Shown: positions 59,314-64,000 of the stretch, one piece after another
How the letters are laid out: every line of letters starts with the position of its first letter
How positions within the stretch are numbered: position 1 is the first letter of the stretch
Assembly: GCA_001799715.1 (NCBI GenBank)
Contig: MGTZ01000007.1
Coordinates: 60,162-124,161, forward strand
DNA from: Elusimicrobia bacterium GWB2_63_16
GTDB taxonomy: Bacteria; Elusimicrobiota; Elusimicrobia; Elusimicrobiales; UBA9959
DNA length: 64,000 bases
Direction of reading: 5' to 3'
Made by a program: the position numbers and the translations under genes
Notes under the pieces: model-generated
The model's database searches: none
Told to the model about the DNA's origin: nothing
Seen by the model: only the letters and a program-made list of their open reading frames with translations

Positions 59314-59844
59314 TCAGAGTCCGCGGCTGTCGTAGGCCCAGTGCAGCAGCGCCTGGCGCTGGCGCGGGCGGCAGCTCTTTTCGCCCGGCGCGCAATTGGC
59401 CTTTACCTGGGAAAGGTGGCGCTTGATGGCTAGCCAGCGTTTTATCTGGCGGTCGTCCTCCCCCGGCAGCCGCCGCCCCAGGTAGTAGCGGCAATACCAC
59501 TGGAACCAGCCGCGCGGGTCGTCGGGATGGATCCAGCCCTTATCCCGTCACACCTTCAGCGGCTGGCTGGCGTTCACGCCGAAATAGTTAAGCGCCGGGT
59601 CGTGCCGCTCAGGTGAAAGTTTCGCGCCTTTGAACCAGGACGCGGGGAATTCATCCCTGCAGTCGGTCAGGTACTTCCCTCCGAACACGCCCAGCCGCAG
59701 CATCTGCGCCGGGGTCAGTTCCGGCGCGAATTCCGGCGCGAATTCCGGCGCGAAGTCCTTTCCCGTCGGGGCCGTTAGCTCATAGCGGTACCCCTTCTGC
59801 ATCTTGTCGTTGACGACGATAAAGCGTGCAGCGTTTTTTTTCAT
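59314..59844 (-). pseudogene. Conserved hypothetical protein gene with in-frame TGA
   Basis: From ATG 59844 (MKKNAARFIVVNDKMQKGYRYELTAP) the frame runs 98 codons to TGA at 59548-59550, then continues in the same frame for 77 more ([26 protein letters not shown]...[19 protein letters not shown]) to TGA at 59314. The combined 176-residue protein looks like one conserved family found in bacteria and fungi whose members, as far as I recall, read PLxVWRDKGW here, so the TGA replaces a Trp codon (TGG to TGA). A three-copy 12-bp repeat lies in its N-terminal half. Either a young pseudogene, an assembly error, or readthrough; TGA clearly serves as stop elsewhere in the window. Confidence 0.7.
59716..59751. 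repeat. 12-bp tandem repeat (three units)
   Basis: Units CAGTTCCGGCGC, GAATTCCGGCGC, GAATTCCGGCGC; encodes EFAPEFAPEFAPEL in the interrupted gene. Unit length is a multiple of three, so copy-number change keeps the frame. Confidence 0.85.
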
Positions 59845-59895
59845 TGGCGCGCACCCTGGCCAGAGTCGGGGCCGGGCAGCAAGGCGAGGAGACGG

Positions 59896-61071
59896 CTACT
59901 TCTGCAGTTCGAAAGTATCCACGACGTCGCCGGCCTTGTCGTAGACCGTCATCTTCAGGTACTTGTCCTTCACGTCAAAGACGGCGAAATGGTAGACCGG
60001 CAGGAACTTGGCGGACCAGTCCTCGTTGCGGCGCTGTATGTAGAGCGGCGAGCCGCCGCCGGCCAGCGTGAGGTAGGTTATCCCCCCTGCCTGGTCCACC
60101 AGGCCTTCCTTCACCGGGTGCGTGCGCTCGTAATTGTGGTCGTGGCCCTGCAGCACCAGGTCCACCTTGTACTTGTGCAGCAGCGGCTCCAGCGCGGCCA
60201 CCAGCTCTTCGGTGGGGCCGTGCGCGCCGGTGGAATAGAGCGGCTCGTGCACCACCACGAACTTCCAGGTTTTATCGGCGGACTTGGAGAGGAAGCGCTC
60301 CAGCCACTTGTACTGTTTGGAACCTGGCGCCAGCTCCGGGGCGAACCTGGCGCCGTAGAAGGCGTTAGTATCGAGCACGAAGAACCGCGCGTGGGCCACA
60401 TCGAAGAAATAGTAATGGGGCGGCAGGCCGGTCAGGGGCGTGCTGTGGAACGGCGTGAAGTTGGCCCTCAGGAAGCCCTTGCCCGCCGGCACCTTCAGGT
60501 CGCGGCCGTAGTCGTGGTTGCCCAGCGCCAGGAAGAACGGCGCGCGCGCCAGCAGCGGCGCGTAGGGCTGGAAGTATTCCTCGTCGGCCATTTCCTCCAG
60601 GCCCTCGGACAGCACGTCGCCGGTATGCAGCACGAAGTCAGGGCTGAACTTCTGCATCTGCGCGGCCAGCGCCAGCTGCTCCCCGGAGCCGGAGCCCGAA
60701 TCCCCGAAGGCGAGGAAATTGAAGTAGGGCTTGTCCTCTCCGCGGAAGGTGGTGAAGGAGCCCTCGAAGGCCTTGTAGACGGCGGTGCTGGATTCAGCGG
60801 GCAGGTACAGGCGGTAGCAGTGAGTGGTGTCGGGCAGCAGGCCGAACAGCGGCACCTTTTGTTCTTTCACGGCCGTGGTAGGGGTCAGGAAGCGCTCGCA
60901 GTCCGGAGCCGCGCCGTAGGACAGCCAGGCCTGGCTGGCCGCGTCCACCCTGAAGCGCAAGGTGACCATGTCACGCGTCATGTTCTCCAGGTAGGGGCCG
61001 CGCTCCAGCCGCGCGGCGAGGGCCGGCGCGCAGCAGAGCGCGAGCAGCGGCAGCGCGGCCAGCCGCCTCAC
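59896..61071 (-). CDS. Secreted metallophosphoesterase (purple acid phosphatase-like)
   Basis: 391 aa. Signal peptide MRRLAALPLLALCCAPALA. An N-terminal fibronectin-like domain (RLERGPYLENMTRDMVTLRFRVD...) precedes the calcineurin-type phosphoesterase domain with all five metal motifs: FLAFGDSG, LHTGDVLSEG, ALGNHDYG, VVVHEPLYS and LQGHDHNYERTHP. This two-domain order is characteristic of purple acid phosphatase-like proteins, which hydrolyse phosphate esters outside the cytoplasm. It overlaps the adenine deaminase stop by four bases, so the two are co-expressed. Its substrate is unknown. Confidence 0.9.
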   Translation of the reverse strand: MRRLAALPLLALCCAPALAARLERGPYLENMTRDMVTLRFRVDAASQAWLSYGAAPDCERFLTPTTAVKEQKVPLFGLLPDTTHCYRLYLPAESSTAVYKAFEGSFTTFRGEDKPYFNFLAFGDSGSGSGEQLALAAQMQKFSPDFVLHTGDVLSEGLEEMADEEYFQPYAPLLARAPFFLALGNHDYGRDLKVPAGKGFLRANFTPFHSTPLTGLPPHYYFFDVAHARFFVLDTNAFYGARFAPELAPGSKQYKWLERFLSKSADKTWKFVVVHEPLYSTGAHGPTEELVAALEPLLHKYKVDLVLQGHDHNYERTHPVKEGLVDQAGGITYLTLAGGGSPLYIQRRNEDWSAKFLPVYHFAVFDVKDKYLKMTVYDKAGDVVDTFELQK

Positions 61072-62810
61072 TTGGCGGGTCCCTTGGAGAACAGCTCGGT
61101 CACCTTGAAGTTTACGGCGTCGATGACGCCGCGGTCGGTGATGCGCAGCTCGGGGATGGGCGGCAGCGTGAGGAAAGCCATGGCCATGAACGGGTCGCTT
61201 AGCCGCGAGCCCAGCGCCCTGGCGGTCTCTCCGAGGCGCTTGAGCTTCTCGCGCACGAATTCGGAGCTGCGGTCGCTCATCAGGCCGGCCACTGGCAGCG
61301 GCAGGGCTTCGAGCACCTGGCCGTTGAGGGCGGCCACTATGCCGCCCTGCATCTTGACCACCTGCACGGCGGCGGTGTACATGTCCCCGTCGTGCGTGCC
61401 GATGACCACGATATTATGCGAGTCGTGCGAGACCGAGGAGGCGATGGCGCCTTTCTTGAGGCCGAAGCCTTTCACCAGGCCCAACGCTATGCGGCCGCTG
61501 GCCATGTGGCGTTCTATCACGGCGATCTTGAGGATGTCGCGGTCGGTGTCGGAGGACACGTAGCCGCCGTCCTGCTTGACCTTCTCCACGCTCATCTTTG
61601 TGACGATCTGGTCGGGAATGACGTTGATGACCTTGGCGTAAGGGCCCTGCGCCTTCAGCGCGAAGTCCTCGTGCTCTATCCACTTCACGTTCACGGTGCC
61701 GCGGGTCTTGCCCTCGTAGTCCTTGATGACGCCGGGGGTGATCTTGCGGTCGCTGGCCACCAGCTTGCCCTGCTTGAACACCTTGGTGATCTTGAGGTTC
61801 TTGAGGTCCTGCAGGATCACCAGGTCGGCCTGGTAGCCGGGAGCGATGGCGCCGAGGTTCTTGAGGCCGAAGTATTCTGCGGTGTTGATAGTGGCCATCT
61901 GTATGGCGCGTATCGGGTCCACGCCCAGCTTCACGGCCGTGCGCACCAGGTAGTCGATATGCCCCTGCTTTTCGATGTCCTCCAGGTGGCGGTCGTCGGT
62001 GACGAAGATGAACTTACGGGAGTTCTCGGAGTTGACCAGCGGCAGCAGGCCCTTGAGGTTCTTGGCGGCCGTGCCCTCGCGGATCATGATATACATGCCG
62101 GCCCGCAGTTTTTCGCGGGCCTCGGCCACGTCGGTGCACTCGTGGTCGCTCTTGATGCCGGCCGAGACGTAGGCGTAGAGCTGCTTGTCCTTGAGCATCG
62201 GGGCGTGGCCGTCTATCACTTTGTTTTTCGCGATCGCTATCTTCTCCAGCACCCCCTTGTCCCGGCCCAGCACGCCGGGATAATTCATCATCTCGCCTAT
62301 GCCCAGCACGCGCTCGTCGCCCAGCAGCAGCGACAGGTCGTGGGCGTCCAGCTCGGCGCCGGCGGTCTCGAGGTGGGTGGCGGGAACGCACGAGGGCAGC
62401 ATCACGTAGACGCCCAGCATGGCGTTGAGGCTCGAGGAGAGCATGTACTTGATGCCGTCGAGGCCCAGCACGTTGGCGATCTCGTGCGGGTCGATGACCA
62501 CGGAGGTGGTGCCGCAGGGCAGCACGGTGCGGGCGAACTCGGGCACCTTCACCATGGAGCTTTCTATATGCACGTGGCCGTCTATGAAGCCGGGGGCGAG
62601 GTAGGCGCCCTTGAGGTCCATGGTCTGCTTGGCCTTGTAGTCGCCGAAGCCGACCACCTTGCCGCCGTGGATGGCCACATGGGTGCGGTGTATGTCTCCG
62701 GAGAAAGTGTTGACCACCCGGGCGTTCTTAAGCAGCAGGTCCACGCGCTTGGCGCCGCCCGAGATCTCTATCGTGTTCCTGAGGTTTTCAAGGTTGGAAT
62801 CTTTTTCCAT
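61068..62810 (-). CDS. ade: Adenine deaminase
   Basis: Converts adenine to hypoxanthine in purine salvage. 580 aa from ATG 62810 (MEKDSNLENLRNTIEIS), which has AGAGGCGG 8 bases upstream; the track start 62870 adds an unlikely 20 residues. Amidohydrolase fold with PGFIDGHVHIESSMVKVPEF (HxH metal ligands), VVIDPHEIANVLG, DGHAPML and VTDDRHLEDI. The C-terminal domain has GLKKGAIASSVSHDSHNIVVIG, the hallmark of the Ade type. It leads a two-gene operon with the metallophosphoesterase. About 130 bp separate it from the divergent sensor gene. Confidence 0.94.
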   Translation of the reverse strand: MEKDSNLENLRNTIEISGGAKRVDLLLKNARVVNTFSGDIHRTHVAIHGGKVVGFGDYKAKQTMDLKGAYLAPGFIDGHVHIESSMVKVPEFARTVLPCGTTSVVIDPHEIANVLGLDGIKYMLSSSLNAMLGVYVMLPSCVPATHLETAGAELDAHDLSLLLGDERVLGIGEMMNYPGVLGRDKGVLEKIAIAKNKVIDGHAPMLKDKQLYAYVSAGIKSDHECTDVAEAREKLRAGMYIMIREGTAAKNLKGLLPLVNSENSRKFIFVTDDRHLEDIEKQGHIDYLVRTAVKLGVDPIRAIQMATINTAEYFGLKNLGAIAPGYQADLVILQDLKNLKITKVFKQGKLVASDRKITPGVIKDYEGKTRGTVNVKWIEHEDFALKAQGPYAKVINVIPDQIVTKMSVEKVKQDGGYVSSDTDRDILKIAVIERHMASGRIALGLVKGFGLKKGAIASSVSHDSHNIVVIGTHDGDMYTAAVQVVKMQGGIVAALNGQVLEALPLPVAGLMSDRSSEFVREKLKRLGETARALGSRLSDPFMAMAFLTLPPIPELRITDRGVIDAVNFKVTELFSKGPAK

Positions 62811-62943
62811 ATAGCCACCGCCTCTTATAATTTGATTTTTAATTCTACATATTATGCGCCCCCCCCGCAAAGAGCTAAACCCCGTAATTTTGTATCATAC
62901 ACTGACGCCGGGGCAGATAGGCGTCAGGGGCGGGTTTACGATC

Positions 62944-64000
62944 ATGAAATCATTTTCCAAATCCACTAAAGTCTCCATAACGGCCGCCGCGCTGGCGGTG
63001 CCGGTCCTGGTCCTTGGCTGGCTGCTCTACCAGAACATAGCGCATTGGCGCGCGGTCAACGCGCAGCTCAGACTGGCGCAGGCCGCGTCGTTCGCCGCGG
63101 AAGAGCTCTATTCCTCCATCCTGGAGGCGGAGTCGGCGTCGCGCAGGTACGCCATCACGGGCAACCAGGCCGCCCTTGCCGCCTTCGACTCGGCTGTCAA
63201 CGGGATGCAGCGGGCCCGAACGAGATTCACGCGCAATAAAGAAGGGCACCCCGAACACACGCGCCTCGCGGGCAAAGTTCTTACCCTGGTGGAACGGCGC
63301 AAGGCGAGCCTGGAGGATTTCGTGCTGACCCGGCGTACCCGGGGCTTTAACGCGGCCGCGGCCAGGGCCACGGCGGGCGGCGGGGCCGAGATTACCGCCG
63401 AGCTGAAGGCCGCGCTCGACGAACTGCAGCGCGCCGACGGCGCTTACATAATCGCCCTGGAGGCGCAGGCCAGTTCCGGCATGGCCCAGCGCAACCGCCT
63501 GATCAACATCATTTTCCTCGCCGCCTTCCTGGGCATAGCCTGGGCGCTCGCCGCCGCGGTGCGCGCGGGACGCCTGCACCGCGAGACCGGCGAACGGCTG
63601 GCCGAGGAGCACGCGCGCCTGCAGGGCGTGCTGGATTCGGCCCGCCAACTTTCCATCATCGCCACCGACCTCGAAGGCCGGATAACGCTGTTCAGCCCGG
63701 GCGCGGAGCACCTGCTGGGCTACCGGGCGCCCGAAATACTGGGCAACACGCCGGCGGTCATTCACCTGCCCGAAGAGACGGAGGCCCGCGGAAAAGAGCT
63801 GGCCGCCAGCCTGGGCAAGCCGGTAACGGGGTTCGATATTTTCGTAGCCATGGCCCGCGGCGGCAGCCTGGACAACAGGGAATGGACCTACGTGCGCAAG
63901 GACGGCTCGCGCGTGCCGGTAGACCTGACCATCACGGCGCTGCGGGACCAGAACGGACGCGTCAACGGTTTCCTCGGAGTGGCGGCGGACATCTCGACGC
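62944..64000 (+). CDS. CHASE3-PAS sensor protein, 3'-truncated by window edge
   Basis: Absent from the track because it runs off the end. From ATG 62944 the frame is open for 352 codons: MKSFSKSTKVSITAAALAVPVLVLGWLLYQ (membrane helix 1), a helical extracytoplasmic CHASE3-like domain (ASFAAEELYSSILEAESASRRYAITGNQ, LVERRKASLEDFVLTRR), membrane helix 2 (NIIFLAAFLGIAWALAAAVRAG), a linker coiled coil, then a PAS domain (ARQLSIIATDLEGRITLFSPGAEHLLGY, ending FLGVAADIST). Such proteins usually continue into a histidine kinase or diguanylate cyclase, not seen here. A TATCAT at 62893 could be its -10. The adjacent receiver-carrying PilB would be one possible partner. Confidence 0.88.
   Translation, partial: MKSFSKSTKVSITAAALAVPVLVLGWLLYQNIAHWRAVNAQLRLAQAASFAAEELYSSILEAESASRRYAITGNQAALAAFDSAVNGMQRARTRFTRNKEGHPEHTRLAGKVLTLVERRKASLEDFVLTRRTRGFNAAAARATAGGGAEITAELKAALDELQRADGAYIIALEAQASSGMAQRNRLINIIFLAAFLGIAWALAAAVRAGRLHRETGERLAEEHARLQGVLDSARQLSIIATDLEGRITLFSPGAEHLLGYRAPEILGNTPAVIHLPEETEARGKELAASLGKPVTGFDIFVAMARGGSLDNREWTYVRKDGSRVPVDLTITALRDQNGRVNGFLGVAADIST

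Noticed and set aside
62811-62870. Longer start for adenine deaminase
   Set aside because: The extra 20 residues are not family-like and the ATG at 62810 has a good ribosome-binding site.

Overview
This is one GC-rich, gene-dense bacterial chromosome window. It carries a complete Gram-negative-type type IV pilus assembly operon with a secretin, an OmpA-like protein and O-antigen-ligase-like proteins, so the cell almost certainly has an outer membrane. Overlapping start and stop codons (ATGA, GTGA) are common and TGA is used routinely as a stop. The combination of a fused PilM/PilN protein, several TPR-bearing polymerases and many radical SAM genes would fit Elusimicrobiota or a related candidate lineage. 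That placement is an inference from gene content only.

Layout. (1) 1-5.9 kb, plus strand: the 3' part of nadB, then uvrA, a GT4 glycosyltransferase and a small radical SAM protein, ending at a perfect hairpin. (2) 5.9-17.1 kb: an isoprenoid-centred accessory block. Minus-strand genes encode a B12-binding radical SAM enzyme, a second radical SAM enzyme, a UbiA-like prenyltransferase (preceded by a truncated paralogue), a geranyl-diphosphate C-methyltransferase-like enzyme, an unknown protein, a homologue of the methanofuran enzyme MfnB, two trans-prenyl diphosphate synthase homologues (one with a degenerate second Asp motif) and an isopentenyl-phosphate-kinase-like kinase. On the plus strand sit an ABC permease and an ABC ATPase that is fused in one reading frame to a class IV (HDAC11-like) deacetylase. 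(3) 17.1-25.6 kb: a RiPP-like block of radical SAM protein, PqqD-like protein, a 34-residue peptide with a lasso-type leader motif, a FabD-like acyltransferase homologue and an HPr-kinase-like ATPase. It is followed on the other strand by a GT2, a 1149-residue protein joining an S26B signal-peptidase-like domain, a beta-helix and a nucleotidyltransferase, and another GT2. (4) 25.7-45.1 kb: a TMTC-like membrane protein with TPRs, a gluzincin peptidase, four pilin-like genes, pilC, pilB, pilQ, pilP-like, pilO-like, a pilM-pilN fusion, an OmpA-like protein and two adjacent O-antigen-ligase/TPR proteins. (5) 45.1-56.3 kb: tRNA-Thr, an amino-acid permease, a P-loop protein, a membrane-anchored methyltransferase, a TerC-type exporter, a P-type ATPase without a usual start codon, an FKBP isomerase, a second PilB-type ATPase fused to a receiver domain, and an initiator-type tRNA-Met. 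(6) 56.3-59.2 kb: a visibly less GC-rich island with a secreted unknown protein and a Fic protein. It is flanked by short repeats and by a broken copy of the 5' half of the tRNA. (7) 59.3-64 kb: a conserved small gene interrupted by an in-frame TGA, a metallophosphoesterase, adenine deaminase and the start of a CHASE3-PAS sensor.

How the genes may work together. Blocks 2 and 3 face each other across a 23-bp divergent promoter region (17058-17080). The strongest candidate for an undescribed system is the isoprenoid/furan block: MfnB should make a furan phosphate, the kinase could phosphorylate it or an isopentenyl phosphate, the synthases make polyprenyl diphosphates, and UbiA, the methyltransferase and the radical SAM enzymes could assemble and tailor a prenylated product exported by the ABC transporter. 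The peptide block is the second candidate. Both product assignments are inference; the domain assignments rest on motifs read in the supplied translations, with no database search.
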